Made by a program: the position numbers and the translations under genes. A stretch of DNA of 64,000 bases, taken from the NCBI GenBank assembly GCA_900155495.1, contig FTLJ01000135.1, forward strand, positions 27,744-91,743. The letters are read 5' to 3'. The DNA comes from Porogramme epimiltina (lineage: Eukaryota; Basidiomycota; Agaricomycetes; Polyporales; Polyporaceae). Below are positions 20,469 to 30,830 of the stretch, piece after piece; positions within the stretch are counted from its first letter, which is position 1; each line of letters starts with the position of its first letter. The notes under the pieces are model-generated. The model was not told the origin of the DNA, did not search any database, and saw nothing but the letters and a program-made list of their open reading frames with translations.

Positions 20469-22109
20469 ATGCTGAGCTTGCAGACAACACGTCACCTCTC
20501 GCCTGCGGAGGCACCGCCTGGCAAGAATCGGGGCGTTAGCTCTCTACCCGACGAGCTGCTGTCCGAGATATTCAGCCTTGTACAGAATGATCCGTTTGCG
20601 CGAAGTTGGTGTCGTGTTCTGTGGGTGTGTCGCCGATGGTCAGTTCTTGGTCGATCAGTTGCCATCCTGTGGTCCAAAATCGTTATCGAACCAAGGTCAA
20701 GATACTCGCTCATCGTAGCAAGCCTCGAGTACTCCAAGAATGCCTACCTCACTATCGAACTTAATGGCACGGCCAATTATTCGCAAATCTTGTCCCTTCT
20801 TTCCCCCCACATACACAGGATACGAATCTTGAAAATCTACGACGTCTTCGGCACCCGCACCTACGGGCGTCGCTTGGCTGCCTTTCTCAACCACAGCTTT
20901 TCATCTTTGGAAATCTTCGAAGAAACAGTGATGCCACCCGCGCGAGGTTATATGACTTGGCGGCCGGATGCCTCTCGCTATCCCCGTCTTCGTCATATCC
21001 GCCTGGAAGGCTCTCTCTCAATTGACGTGGCTTCTTCCGCTGTGTTATCCGCTCTCCGAACACTCGAGCTTGGCTACCAAGATGAACCATCATTCACCCT
21101 CCCGTCGTTCGTACAATTTCTCTCTCATCACCCCCACCTCGAAGACGTCCGTCTCCACCAGTGTAATTTTGCATTGGGGGGTGCAATCTCTGCTCTCACA
21201 TTCCCCCCTACTATCCAACATTTCACGCTCGAAGATTACACAGGATTTATAAAGGATTATCTGTCCGCCTTCACACACATTCCCGCTTATGTTCATCTTT
21301 GCATTACACGTGAATACGACGAGACCGAGTTTTGGACGGACTTCGCCGCAAATCACTCCCTCTTTGTTGCGAACATGCTCCCAGAGTCCCCCCAACAACA
21401 TCTTTCCGTCCTCTTGCGCGTGTCCTCCCTCAAAATTGAATGTCGCCCCGACTACTATTACAACCTCGCCGGCCGTGTCCACCCCAGTGACACTTCGCCG
21501 CTCATCCAACTCAACAACCAGTTCCCCAACGAGTTCTCCTGGGAACCGCCCTTCCAGCGGCTCGCCAACGCCACGCAGATTTTCGCCGGCGCTCCCATCA
21601 CTGAGGTCCGTCTCGTGGGGGATCGTGACTTCTACCCTCCGTCTCCCGCGGCGGAGTGGATGGCGCTCGACGTGTTCCCGCTGCTCGAGCACATCGCCAT
21701 CGAGGACATCACGCCGCTTGAGTACGTCCCCATCGAAGACATTATGTTCTACCAAACGCTCGACATACGTACGGGGCTCCTCGAGGCACTGCGAGCGCCC
21801 AGTCCGGGCGGGGGGACGCGCTGGCCGCGGCTCCGGCGGCTGACGCTCGCCTGCGGGGACTGGGAGAACCGCGACGAGACTTCGTTGGTGGACCTTCTGC
21901 CGCGCGTACTGCGGCACCGCGCAGAGCGAGGGGCAAAGGTAGCGAAGCTGTGTTTGATTTTCAACAACAAGGCTTGGGAGGCGGGGATAGAGGAGAAGGA
22001 CAGGCTGGCTTCGGAGGTCGTTGAGCGAGTGGCCTGGAAGGACATCGTGGATGACGTTCGCGTGAAGTTCGTCCAGCCGTGGATAACCGAGTATGACACA
22101 GTCTTGTGA
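20469..22109 (+). CDS. F-box protein, array gene 2
   Basis: 546 aa, single coding exon, the longest member. F-box at residues about 23-76 (VSSLPDELLSEIFSLV, WCRVLWVCRRWSVLGR). The leucine-rich-like body follows the gene 1 plan (LRHIRLEGSLSIDVASSA, LRTLELGYQDEPSFTL, LEHIAIEDI) but carries a local duplication near residues 415-435 where LEHIAIEDITPLEYVPIEDI repeats the same phrase. This explains the extra length. The C-terminus is DVRVKFVQPW plus eight residues. The leader intron at 20389-20456 is 68 nt, exactly as in gene 1. Presumed SCF substrate receptor; target unknown. The upstream divergent partner is a relic. Confidence 0.87.
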   Translation: MLSLQTTRHLSPAEAPPGKNRGVSSLPDELLSEIFSLVQNDPFARSWCRVLWVCRRWSVLGRSVAILWSKIVIEPRSRYSLIVASLEYSKNAYLTIELNGTANYSQILSLLSPHIHRIRILKIYDVFGTRTYGRRLAAFLNHSFSSLEIFEETVMPPARGYMTWRPDASRYPRLRHIRLEGSLSIDVASSAVLSALRTLELGYQDEPSFTLPSFVQFLSHHPHLEDVRLHQCNFALGGAISALTFPPTIQHFTLEDYTGFIKDYLSAFTHIPAYVHLCITREYDETEFWTDFAANHSLFVANMLPESPQQHLSVLLRVSSLKIECRPDYYYNLAGRVHPSDTSPLIQLNNQFPNEFSWEPPFQRLANATQIFAGAPITEVRLVGDRDFYPPSPAAEWMALDVFPLLEHIAIEDITPLEYVPIEDIMFYQTLDIRTGLLEALRAPSPGGGTRWPRLRRLTLACGDWENRDETSLVDLLPRVLRHRAERGAKVAKLCLIFNNKAWEAGIEEKDRLASEVVERVAWKDIVDDVRVKFVQPWITEYDTVL

Positions 22110-22304
22110 CCTATTCATACCTATCTTGTCGCGATTACTTGCTGGACCCCACGGGGCTTGCGGAGATGAAGGATTGTTGTGGTACCATGGGTTGGCGTCG
22201 AGGGCGAGCGCGGATTGCGCGTCTTAGTGGCCCATTTCCGCGCTCTCAGGGAGAAGTTCTCATCCAGACGATACCATTGATCAGGCGATGCAATGTAGTT
22301 CAAA

Positions 22305-22445
22305 TCTAAACAACTATCAATTTTCCAACTACAATCTAACGTTTCACATGCACAAACAGAGCGTCCTGTACGAAAACTTTCCTATCCTCCTTCAAGTGCA
22401 TTCCCTTCGGCGTATACTTCATTATCACACGAATGGGGTAAATGG
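22305..22445 (+). pseudogene. Internal fragment of an F-box gene (gene 7-like), copy A
   Basis: TTTTCCAACTACAATC and the following ~120 nt match 34240-34360 inside F-box gene 7 (coding for TIKHFVFQDSASYVKRFLSSFK and RVYLAITRHH) with many substitutions and frame breaks. Upstream, 22140-22300 resembles the promoter flank of gene 7 (33085-33290), so this looks like a gene with its 5' coding half deleted. Confidence 0.7.
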
Positions 22446-23480
22446 GAGCCAGATTAGGGGTTCGCGTAGGACACAGCGACGACCAGGACATCCTCAGGGC
22501 ACCATGATACGTAGGAGGTTCGCTGGAAGAGAGATGAGCCAACGTTTCTTAGCCTATAAGGGAAGTAGCACTCACCACTAGATTCCCATGGGGTACTAAG
22601 AGCTCAGCCAGACTCCTCACGCACGCACAGCCGCCTACGCCGTCATGGATCCCATTGTCGACGTACGCTCCCGCTGCACCTGTCCTCCCTTCCAATACAC
22701 ATCCTCGTCCATCCTCATCACTCTCCAATCTCACGCAGCGCCTCGGGGTCGAGGGACGTGTCTTGCAAGCAGAACTGAATCTCAAAATCGCCGACCTTCC
22801 CCTTGTCGGCGAGCCCCGGCACGCTCAGAAGGAGCTTGAACGAGCTGAAGTTGAATGTGCGAGGTCTTCTATGAGGGCTTGGGATGTCCCTCATGGACGT
22901 ATCTTGCCCGACCAAGCATAGGTGCGTTCTGCCAGCCTTGGTCGGTGAGCCAGGTTCGTCGCGTCGTTGGTTTGGTGTGCTTGTGGGTATCGGAGGCGAG
23001 GATGATGCGCCCTGAGGCAAGCATTGGCGCGTTGACGACTCGAATTTTGGATAGATGAGGATGGGATGTGGCCGAGACATCTGGTCAGGTACCATAGCGG
23101 ACTAAGCCGCAGATGAGGCTGCCACTACATCGATCGTTGGCTTGCTGGGTGGGCAAAAGTAGGGATAACAACTCACCTTCTAGATGGTTCAACCTCCCAT
23201 CCACGACAGTTAGTGTTCCTCCTTCTACCATCCGCATTCTTTCCCCCATTCCACACAGAAGGAGCTAGCGGCGGCGAGTTGGCGCGACTGCATACTAGAC
23301 GATGCGATGAACTTCTACGAAGATGTTGAAAATGTTCCCCGGGTTCTACCGGGATGCTTTGGGTGTGGAACTTGAGCTGGGTGACGACTGAGCTGGGCTC
23401 GAATTACGCGAAGCTAGTAAATCATCATGGTGGTATGAGGCAAGATGGGTGGGGGACTCGGGGCTGGGCACGAGTGTTGC
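22446..23480 (-). pseudogene. Minus-strand relic region upstream of F-box gene 3
   Basis: Same relic as at 18.7-20.0 kb. It includes FKLLLSVPGLADKGKVGDFEIQ (near 22750-22850) and PTIAVVASS-like and HMSRPHPILIYPKFE stretches (near 23050-23110). The first-exon relic at 23160-23400 again has GTTCTACCGGG in place of the intact gene's GGTTCTGCC. Stops and frameshifts occur throughout. The recurring inner part is not recognised. Confidence 0.6.
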
Positions 23481-23511
23481 TGCCGCTGCCTTCGTCGCAT
23501 ACACGGACTCG

Positions 23512-23530
23512 GCTAGCGCCCCACGTGCAT
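23512..23530. promoter_or_regulatory. Conserved CACGTG promoter element, copy 3
   Basis: GCTAGCGCCCCACGTGCAT, one base different from copies 1 and 2, followed within 25 nt by a TGACGTCA palindrome (about 23545-23552). Same position relative to the relic start and to F-box gene 3. Confidence 0.6.
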
Positions 23531-23930
23531 GATGATCACCCGGGTGACGTCAGCGGACACTGGCACCGCGCCGGCGCCGTCACCCAGTGTTGCAACGGCC
23601 ACCTCTGATGTCAACGTTAGCCTTCACCTATTCTGTGTCTGTACTATCCTCCTATCTGGCAGCTACCACAGCCTCAAGATTACACACCCCTCCCCGCCCC
23701 CTGGTACCTCCTGCGTCTTCAAAAGAGTCGGGCTGTGGCTCCGACATCAGTGCCAACACAATCGTTTCTTCAAAAATCAGATTCCAGAAGGAGCTGGGGG
23801 CTTGTCGCCCATTGTCTGTAGTCGCACGAGTACTCGGCGTAGCCCTAGGTGAAATGCTTAATGGCACTTAGACAGGAGCGATACGGCTGACCATGCTCAC
23901 GACAACCTATACTAGGAGATATCAAAGCAG

Positions 23931-25529
23931 ATGCTCAGCCCGCAGGCGACCAGTGCACGCTGCTCCTCGCCTCTGGACGAGCGCCCTAGCAAGATTCGGG
24001 GCGTTGACTCTCTACCAGACGAGCTTTTGTGCGAAATCTTTAGGCATTTACAGGGTGATTGGCTTCCGGGAAGTTGGTGTCGTGTCTTGTGGGTATGTCG
24101 CCGGTGGTCAGCCGTTGGTCGATCGACTGCTGCACTCTGGTCAGAGATCACTATCAGAGGGAGACCAAATACCTCGCTCATCACAGCAAGCCTCGAATAC
24201 TCCAAGAACACCTTTCTCGATATCGACCTTGACGACGTGGTTCCTCTGGCGCAAATTTTGTCTCTTCTTTCCCCTCACATACACAGGATACGGATCTTCA
24301 AGTTGAGCATCCATATGTCAGGCCATGGTAGCATACCGTACACAGACGGTAGCGAGTTAGCTACCTTCCTCAACCACGACTTTCCTTCCCTAGAAAATTT
24401 CGAGGAACGCACTTCGCCTCATCGTCGTTCTTTGACTTGGCGACCGAATGCCTCTGGTTACCCTCGTCTTCGCCGTCTCTGCCTGCAAGGATACGTCTCA
24501 ATCAAAATGGCCCCTACCACCGTATTCCCTGCTCTCAGAACACTCGACCTTGGCTACCAAAACGAACCATCATTCACGCTCCCATCCTTCGTACAATTTC
24601 TCTCTCGTCACCTTCACCTCGAGCAGCTCTGTCTCAGCATGTATAAGCCTGCACTGGATGGTTCGTTAGCCACTCTCACGTTTCCGCCCACAATCCGGAG
24701 TTTCAGCTTCACCGATGACACAAGATATATCAAGGGCTTCCTGTCCGCCTTCACACACATTCCAGCCCACGTTGACCTCATCATCATGCGCAATTTCAAC
24801 GAGTCTTGGACGGAGATCTCCGCCAATACCTCCCTCTTTGTCGCACGCATGCTCCCAGAGTCACCCCGAAGTTATTTTCACGTCCTCTCCGGCATGGACT
24901 CCCTCATAATAGACAGCGCCGGCTTCGACTACAACCTCATTGGCCTTACCCACCTCAGTGACATCGTTTCCCCGTGGATCAGGCTCAATAGCTTCTTCCC
25001 GGTGGATTTTATCTGGGACACACCCTTCCAACGGCTCACCAACGCTACTCACGTTTTCGCTGGATCTCCCATCACCGAGGTCGAGCTCCGCTGCGAGCGC
25101 GACCATCACCGGCCGCCTCGTTCAGCGGAGTGGGTCGCGCTACTCGACGCCTTCCCGTTGCTCAAACACATCGTTGTCGAGGACATCCCGCTCGACGGAG
25201 AGTACGACGTGCGGCCGGGGCTCTTGAAAGCGCTGTTTGCGCCCAGCCTGGACGGCAGGACGCGCTGGCCACAGCTCCGGCGGCTCACACTCGGGTGTGG
25301 CGATTGGTGGTACCGCAACGGGGCTTTCGTGTCGGACTGTCTGCCGCGCGTCTTACAGCACCGTGCAGAGCAAGGCGCAATGGTGGTGGAGTTGTGTTTG
25401 GTTTTCAAGTACAAGGTTTGGACAGTGGGGACGGAGGAGATGGACAGGATGGCTTTGGAGGTCGTCGAGCGAGCGGTCTGGAAGGACATTGTGGGTGACG
25501 TTCGCGTGAAGTTCGTCCGGCCATGGTGA
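23931..25529 (+). CDS. F-box protein, array gene 3
   Basis: 532 aa, single coding exon. F-box at residues about 25-77 (VDSLPDELLCEIFRHL, WCRVLWVCRRWSAVGR). The body is very close to gene 4: LDLGYQNEPSFTLPSFVQFL, LHLEQLCLSMYKPALDGS, RYIKGFLSAFTHIPAHVDL and GLLKALFAPSLDGRTRWPQ are nearly the same in both, so genes 3 and 4 are the most recent duplicate pair. The C-terminus is DVRVKFVRPW. A leader intron (donor GTGAAATG near 23849, branch CTGACC, acceptor CTAG) ends just before the ATG. Presumed Skp1-binding substrate receptor; target unknown. Confidence 0.88.
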   Translation: MLSPQATSARCSSPLDERPSKIRGVDSLPDELLCEIFRHLQGDWLPGSWCRVLWVCRRWSAVGRSTAALWSEITIRGRPNTSLITASLEYSKNTFLDIDLDDVVPLAQILSLLSPHIHRIRIFKLSIHMSGHGSIPYTDGSELATFLNHDFPSLENFEERTSPHRRSLTWRPNASGYPRLRRLCLQGYVSIKMAPTTVFPALRTLDLGYQNEPSFTLPSFVQFLSRHLHLEQLCLSMYKPALDGSLATLTFPPTIRSFSFTDDTRYIKGFLSAFTHIPAHVDLIIMRNFNESWTEISANTSLFVARMLPESPRSYFHVLSGMDSLIIDSAGFDYNLIGLTHLSDIVSPWIRLNSFFPVDFIWDTPFQRLTNATHVFAGSPITEVELRCERDHHRPPRSAEWVALLDAFPLLKHIVVEDIPLDGEYDVRPGLLKALFAPSLDGRTRWPQLRRLTLGCGDWWYRNGAFVSDCLPRVLQHRAEQGAMVVELCLVFKYKVWTVGTEEMDRMALEVVERAVWKDIVGDVRVKFVRPW

Positions 25530-25744
25530 TTCTAGTGTAACATGGTCCTGTAACCTATTGATACCTATTTTGTTGTCGCGATTACTCGCCCGATGTCTAA
25601 TGCACCCCACGGGGCTTGCGGAGGTGAAAGACCGCCGTGGTACCATGGGTTGGAGTCGAGCGTAGATCGCGCGTCTGAGTAGTGGGCTATTTCCGCGCTC
25701 TGGAGAAGTTCTCGTTCGGGCAATGTGTATTGTTGATTAGTCAA

Positions 25745-25866
25745 TGCAATACAGTTCCAACTACGATCTAACATTTCGCATTCGCGAACAAAACGTACTG
25801 TACGAAAACATTCCTATCCTCCTTCAAGCGCATTCCCAGAGGCATATGCTTCTCTATCACATGAGC
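25745..25866 (+). pseudogene. Internal fragment of an F-box gene (gene 7-like), copy B
   Basis: Matches 22313-22440 and 34240-34350 (CCAACTACGATCTAACATTTCG ... ATCCTCCTTCAAGCGCATTCCC). It occupies the same place after gene 3 that copy A occupies after gene 2, so it was duplicated together with the F-box unit. Confidence 0.7.
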
Positions 25867-26740
25867 AGGGCAAATGAGAGCCCAACCAGGAGTTTTGCGG
25901 TCTCGTGCTGGACACGGCGACGACCAAGGACATCCTCAGGACATCGTGGTACGTGAGAGTTCTCCATTCTGTTGCTGGAAGGCAGATGAGGCAGTGGCTC
26001 GTAGCATGTAAAGGAAGCACTCACCAATGGACCCTGGGGGACCAAGAACTCGGCCAGACTCCTCACGTTCGCCCAGCCGTCTACGCCGCCATAGGCCGTG
26101 TCGTAGACGTACGCTTCCGCTGCACCTCTCCTCCCCTCGTGAACGTCTCTTGCGCAACCAAGCATAGGTGCATTCTGCAGGCGGTGAATGGCCCAGGCCC
26201 GTCGCGTCGTCCGTTTGGTGTGCTTGTGGGGATCGGGGGCGGGGATGATGCGGACTGACGTGGGCAGCGGAGCAGGGGGATTCGTAGGGCGTCGATGGTT
26301 CGAAGTTTGGGTAGATGAGGGTGAGATAGTATGGCTGAGACATGCATATAGTCGGGTACCATAGCGGACACGACCGCGGATGAGGCTGCCACTGTGGTGA
26401 TCGTTGGCTCGCTGGGTGTGTACAAAATACGGATAACGACTCACCTTCTGAGTAGTTTAGCCCCATATCCATCACATTTAGCGTCCCTCCTTTCACCACC
26501 CATATTCCCTCCTTGACAGAAAGGGCCAACGGCGGCAAGCTGGCGCAACTGCGCGCCGGATGACAAGACGAGCCTCCATGAAGATGTTGGAAATGTTCTC
26601 CGGGTTCTACCAAGATGCCTTGAGTGCGGAAACGCGAGCTGGGTATCCGATGTTCCGAGCACGAGGTACGTGCAGCTGAGATTTCGTCATGGTGGTAAGA
26701 GGCGGGATGAGTGCGGGACACCGTACTGGGGCTGGGCGCG
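25867..26740 (-). pseudogene. Minus-strand relic region upstream of F-box gene 4
   Basis: Third copy of the recurring relic. It includes VAVSSTRPQNSWLG-type and ETAKLLVGLSFALL remnants (25870-25960), a middle part near 26040-26280, SRPYYLTLIYPNFEPS (near 26300-26340) and the first-exon relic at 26440-26660 (GTTCTCCGGGTTCTACC). Frames are broken in several places. The CACGTG element has decayed here (TAGCGCCCGACATGGATCACG at about 26760). Confidence 0.6.
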
Positions 26741-27160
26741 AGCGTTGCCTTCGCGTCGGCTAGCGCCCGACATGGATCACGTTATCTGGTCAGCGAAAAC
26801 CATGGCGCCGGGTGGTCAGGCCTCAGGCCTCAGGACTCAGTCCGCTTTCACTTGTTCTGTGTCTCTACTATCCTGTTACTTATCTGGCAGCCGCTACGTC
26901 CATCATACCCCTTCGTTCTCAAAACTGGGAGCCTAGCTCCATCCGAGTCGATAGTTTACAGCTCCGACATCGGTGCCAGTACACTGACCGTTTTCAACAT
27001 CTGGTCACGCTGGCGGCACGGCGGACTAGGAGCTTGTCGCCCGTCACCCCTGTTCACACAAATATTCTATACACTCATAGGTGAACATATGAATAACATA
27101 TATGCAAGAGCGATATGGCTGACTATGCTCACGGTAACTTATGCTTAGGTACCAAGGCAG

Positions 27161-28747
27161 ATGCTGAGCTTGCAAACGACTCGCTACCCCTCGTCTCCAG
27201 AAGCGCGGCCTGGCAAGAGTCTGCCCGGCATTGGATCTCTACCCGACGAACTGCTGTCCGAGATATTTATCCTTGTACAGAACGATTGGTGTGGGCGAAG
27301 ATGGTATCCTGTCTTGTGGGTGTGTCGTCGGTGGTCAGCTGTTGGCCGATCGACTGCCCTCCTCTGGTGCAACATTACCATCAAGTGCAGGCAGAAGAAT
27401 TCGCTTATCGCAGCAAGTCTCAAATACTCCAGGAATGCATATCTCACTGTCTGCATTCACCACGCGCGTCATCTTTCTCAAGTCTTGTCCCTCCTTTCCT
27501 ATCACATACACAGGATACGGATCTTGGAGCTCCATGTCTCAAGCTATGACAGTACACCGGACGCCGACAGTGGCGACTTGGGCACCTTCCTCAACCACAA
27601 CTTTCCTTCCCTGGAAAAATTCTCGGGATCCTACCTACGCAAACATGGTGCTTTGACTTGGCGACCGGATACCTCTGGCTATCCTCGTCTTCGCGATCTC
27701 AGCCTGCAATGCGATATCCCAATCGAAGTGCCTCCTTCTGCCGTGTTCTCTTCTCTCCGAAAACTCGACCTTGGCTATCAAAACGAACCATCATTCACAC
27801 TCCCATCCTTCGTACAATTTCTCTCTCGTCACCTTCACCTCGAGCAGCTCTGTCTCAGCAAGTATAGGCCTGCATTGGAGGGTTCGTTGGCCACTCTCAC
27901 GTTCCCGTCCACCATCCGGAGCTTCCGTTTCACCGATGTCGCAAGATATATCAAGGGCTTTCTGTCCGCCTTCACACACATTCCAGCCCACGTTGACCTC
28001 CTCGTTGTACGCCATTGCGACGAGACTTGGACGGAGATATCCGCGAATACCTCCCTATTTGTCGCACGCATGCTCCCAGAGTCGCCCCGGAACCATCTCC
28101 ACGTCCTCTCCGACGTGCGCACCCTCATAATAGACAGTCACGCCGGCTTCGACTACAACCTCACAGGCCTTACACACCTCAGCGACATGGGTTCTCCGTG
28201 GGTCAGGCTCAACAGTTACTTCCCGCGGGATTTTTCTTGGAGCACACCCTTCCAGCGGCTCGCAAACGCTATGCAGGTTTTCGCAGGAACTCCGGTCACC
28301 GAGATCCGTTTCGAGTGCGAGTGCGACCCTTACCCACCACCTCGTTCAGCGGAGTGGGTCGCGCTACTCGACGCGTTCCCGCTACTCGAACACATCGTTG
28401 TCGAGCACATCCCGCTCGACGGGGAGCGCGACGTGCGGCCGGGGCTCTTGAAAGCGCTCCTCGCGCCCAGCCTGGACGGCAAGACTCGCTGGCCACAGCT
28501 CCGGCGGCTCACGCTTCTGTGTGGCGATTGGTGGTACCGCAACGGGGCTATCGTCTTGGACCATCTGCCGCGCATCTTGCGGCACCGCGCACAGCAAGGC
28601 GCAAAGCTAGCGGAGTTGTGTTTGATTTTCAAGGACGACGCTTGGAAGGCGGGAATCGAGGAAAAGGACAAGCTCGCTTCGGAGGTCGTCGAGCGGGCGG
28701 TCTGGGAGGGCATTGTGGATAACGTTCGCGTGAAGTTCGTCCCGTAG
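27161..28747 (+). CDS. F-box protein, array gene 4
   Basis: 528 aa, single coding exon, closest to gene 3. F-box at residues about 26-78 (IGSLPDELLSEIFILV, WYPVLWVCRRWSAVGR); the usual WCRV has become WYPV. Body blocks include LRKLDLGYQNEPSF, LHLEQLCLSKYRPALEGS, LEHIVVEHIPLDGERDVRPG and RWPQLRRLTLLCGDWW. It ends at NVRVKFVP, a few residues shorter than its neighbours. A leader intron with branch CTGACT and acceptor CTTAG precedes the ATG. Presumed SCF substrate receptor; target unknown. Confidence 0.87.
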   Translation: MLSLQTTRYPSSPEARPGKSLPGIGSLPDELLSEIFILVQNDWCGRRWYPVLWVCRRWSAVGRSTALLWCNITIKCRQKNSLIAASLKYSRNAYLTVCIHHARHLSQVLSLLSYHIHRIRILELHVSSYDSTPDADSGDLGTFLNHNFPSLEKFSGSYLRKHGALTWRPDTSGYPRLRDLSLQCDIPIEVPPSAVFSSLRKLDLGYQNEPSFTLPSFVQFLSRHLHLEQLCLSKYRPALEGSLATLTFPSTIRSFRFTDVARYIKGFLSAFTHIPAHVDLLVVRHCDETWTEISANTSLFVARMLPESPRNHLHVLSDVRTLIIDSHAGFDYNLTGLTHLSDMGSPWVRLNSYFPRDFSWSTPFQRLANAMQVFAGTPVTEIRFECECDPYPPPRSAEWVALLDAFPLLEHIVVEHIPLDGERDVRPGLLKALLAPSLDGKTRWPQLRRLTLLCGDWWYRNGAIVLDHLPRILRHRAQQGAKLAELCLIFKDDAWKAGIEEKDKLASEVVERAVWEGIVDNVRVKFVP

Positions 28748-28809
28748 TATTTTGGATCTTAGTATGACGTCGTCTCGTGACTTATTGATACCTATTTGTT
28801 GTCGCGACC

Positions 28810-29297
28810 ACTTGCTGAATGTCGGATGCGCCTTACGGCGCGTGCGCAAAGGTGGGAATCTCTTTGGGCGCTATGGAATGAAAACGGAATATCCGAGGAT
28901 GTGCGCGTCTTGCCCGGGGACCGTGGGTGTTTTTATAGGGTCTGACGCGGCGGCACGCGCCCGTTTACATCGATCCGTGTCGCCAATTGAAGACACCGCC
29001 TGACTATCACTCGTACCTTATCTCTACTTCCCCATCGTCCGACAGCCATTCGTCCTAGCACTTTATACTCTGTTTCGTTAAAGCTACGTCTACTGCTAGT
29101 ACCGTACAACTCCAACGCGTCACGCCGATGCCAACGAGGCCATCTCATCAACATCAGGACTCGGAGGGATTTAGCGAGTTGTGGTCTACTGCCGTAAACT
29201 CACGAAACTTCTGTATAGCCACCAGGTGAGATCCGGTGTCATTCATACGAGAACCATACGGCTGATTACGCTTGCCACGGCTTACTTAGCGTGAGGG
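28810..29297. promoter_or_regulatory. Compact divergent-promoter relic upstream of F-box gene 5
   Basis: 28815-28875 resembles the minus-strand start region of the membrane gene (GTCGGATGCGCC ... GCGCTATGGAATG). It is followed by a TATA-like TTTTATAGGG and then the common F-box leader with the intron donor CCAGGTGAG (near 29230) and acceptor TTAG (near 29289). The long inner relic present in other intergenic regions is absent, so this unit is only about 0.5 kb. Confidence 0.5.
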
Positions 29298-30830
29298 ATG
29301 CTGCGAGCACCCTCCAGCCAGAACCACCAAGTCGTTCACTCTCTACCCAATGAGGTGCTGTCTGAGATATTTCTGCTCGTACAGACCTTTTCTCCCTGGC
29401 GGAAGTGGCTTCCCGTTTTATGGGTATGTCGCCGATGGTCGGCTGTCAGTCGAGGAGCCGCCCTTCTCTGGTGCGAGATCGCTATCGAACGGAAGCCGAA
29501 CAACTCCTTCATCGCAGCAAGCCTCGAGTACTCCCAAAACACCTACCTCACCGTCCACTTCTACCACGCAGATTATTTCTCGGAAACGTTGTGCCTGCTT
29601 TCCCCCCACACACGCAGAATACGAACACTGAAGATTTTCAGTACCACGGACACTGTGAGCAGCGACTTAGCCATCTTCCTCGGCCACGACTTTCCGTCTC
29701 TGGAATTATTCGAGGAAAATTCTTCACTTACGCGGCTCCCATGGACCTGGCGATCAGATGGCTCAAGTTATCCCCGTCTTCGGCATCTCGCCCTCGGAGG
29801 CGACATATCGATTGAAATAGCCCCTACTGCCGTGTTCGCTGCCCTCCGAACGCTTCACCTGGGGAACGACGGAAATCCATCATTCACACTCCCATCATTC
29901 ATACAGTTTTTCTCCCGTCACCTTCATCTCGAGGAGCTCAATCTCTCCCAGTATAATCTTGTACGAAATGGCCTGTTCACTGCTCTGACGTTCCCACCTA
30001 CCATCCGACGCCTCACACTCACCGATAAAGCGGGATACATCAAGCGCTTTTTGTCCTCCTTTACACATATCCCTGCCCATGTTCCCCCCCCCACCACATA
30101 CCATCGTGACTCGGTTAGAGGAGATAGCGCCCTCTTTATCACACGCGGACTCCCGGACCCACCTCAATGTTATCTTCCTATCCTTTCCCGCGTATCCTCT
30201 GTCAAAATAACAGGCATTCCCCACTACCAATACACCCTCATCGGCACCAGCGTCGCACGCCACGGTAGCGTCACCCCATTCATCCAGTTCGGCATCCCCT
30301 TCTTCCATGCACGCTCGCAGGAGTTGGCCAATGCCGCGCATGTCTTCAGCCGCTCTCCCATCACCGAGGTCCGCCTTGTGGGTAACTCCGCCATGGAAGT
30401 CCCCTCCCAGGCGTTCCGCGCGGCAGAGTGGGTGCCTCTCATCAACGTGCTACCACTGCTCGAACACATCGCTATCGAAGACGCCACAATCGGCGAGAAG
30501 GACGCGCGCAAGGGGATTCTCAACGCGCTGCTGAAGCCTGATCCCGACGGCGGGGTACGCTGTCCGCGGCTCAAGCGGCTCATGCTCTGGTGTGCGGACC
30601 CGCCGGCAACCCGTGATCGGGCGTTCTTCATGGACCTCCTGCCGCGCGTCCTGCAGTCTCGCGCGCTACAGGACGCAATGGTGGAAGAGCTGCGTCTTCT
30701 TTTCGAGCCAGTGGCGGGGGCCTGGTCCACCGAAGATAGGGACAGGCTAGTTTCGGGGGTCGAGGCGGCGCCCTGGAGGCGATTTGTGAATGACGTTCGC
30801 GTAGACTTCGTCTCAGAGCAGGAGCCCTAG
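29298..30830 (+). CDS. F-box protein, array gene 5
   Basis: 510 aa, single coding exon, a divergent member. F-box at residues about 14-68 (VHSLPNEVLSEIFLLV, WLPVLWVCRRWSAVSRG); the N-terminal leader is shorter than in the other genes. The body keeps LRTLHLGNDGNPSFTLPSF, LHLEELNLSQYNL, GYIKRFLSSFTHIPAHV, then a Pro/Thr patch where the others have LSITRHCDE. It ends VRVDFVSEQEP. It sits between the two sequence groups of the array. Presumed SCF substrate receptor; target unknown. Confidence 0.86.
   Translation: MLRAPSSQNHQVVHSLPNEVLSEIFLLVQTFSPWRKWLPVLWVCRRWSAVSRGAALLWCEIAIERKPNNSFIAASLEYSQNTYLTVHFYHADYFSETLCLLSPHTRRIRTLKIFSTTDTVSSDLAIFLGHDFPSLELFEENSSLTRLPWTWRSDGSSYPRLRHLALGGDISIEIAPTAVFAALRTLHLGNDGNPSFTLPSFIQFFSRHLHLEELNLSQYNLVRNGLFTALTFPPTIRRLTLTDKAGYIKRFLSSFTHIPAHVPPPTTYHRDSVRGDSALFITRGLPDPPQCYLPILSRVSSVKITGIPHYQYTLIGTSVARHGSVTPFIQFGIPFFHARSQELANAAHVFSRSPITEVRLVGNSAMEVPSQAFRAAEWVPLINVLPLLEHIAIEDATIGEKDARKGILNALLKPDPDGGVRCPRLKRLMLWCADPPATRDRAFFMDLLPRVLQSRALQDAMVEELRLLFEPVAGAWSTEDRDRLVSGVEAAPWRRFVNDVRVDFVSEQEP

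Noticed and set aside
21090..22118. 342-codon minus-strand open frame opposite F-box gene 2
   Set aside because: Antisense shadow of a conserved coding gene; equivalents opposite the other F-box genes are shorter and track only the codon bias.
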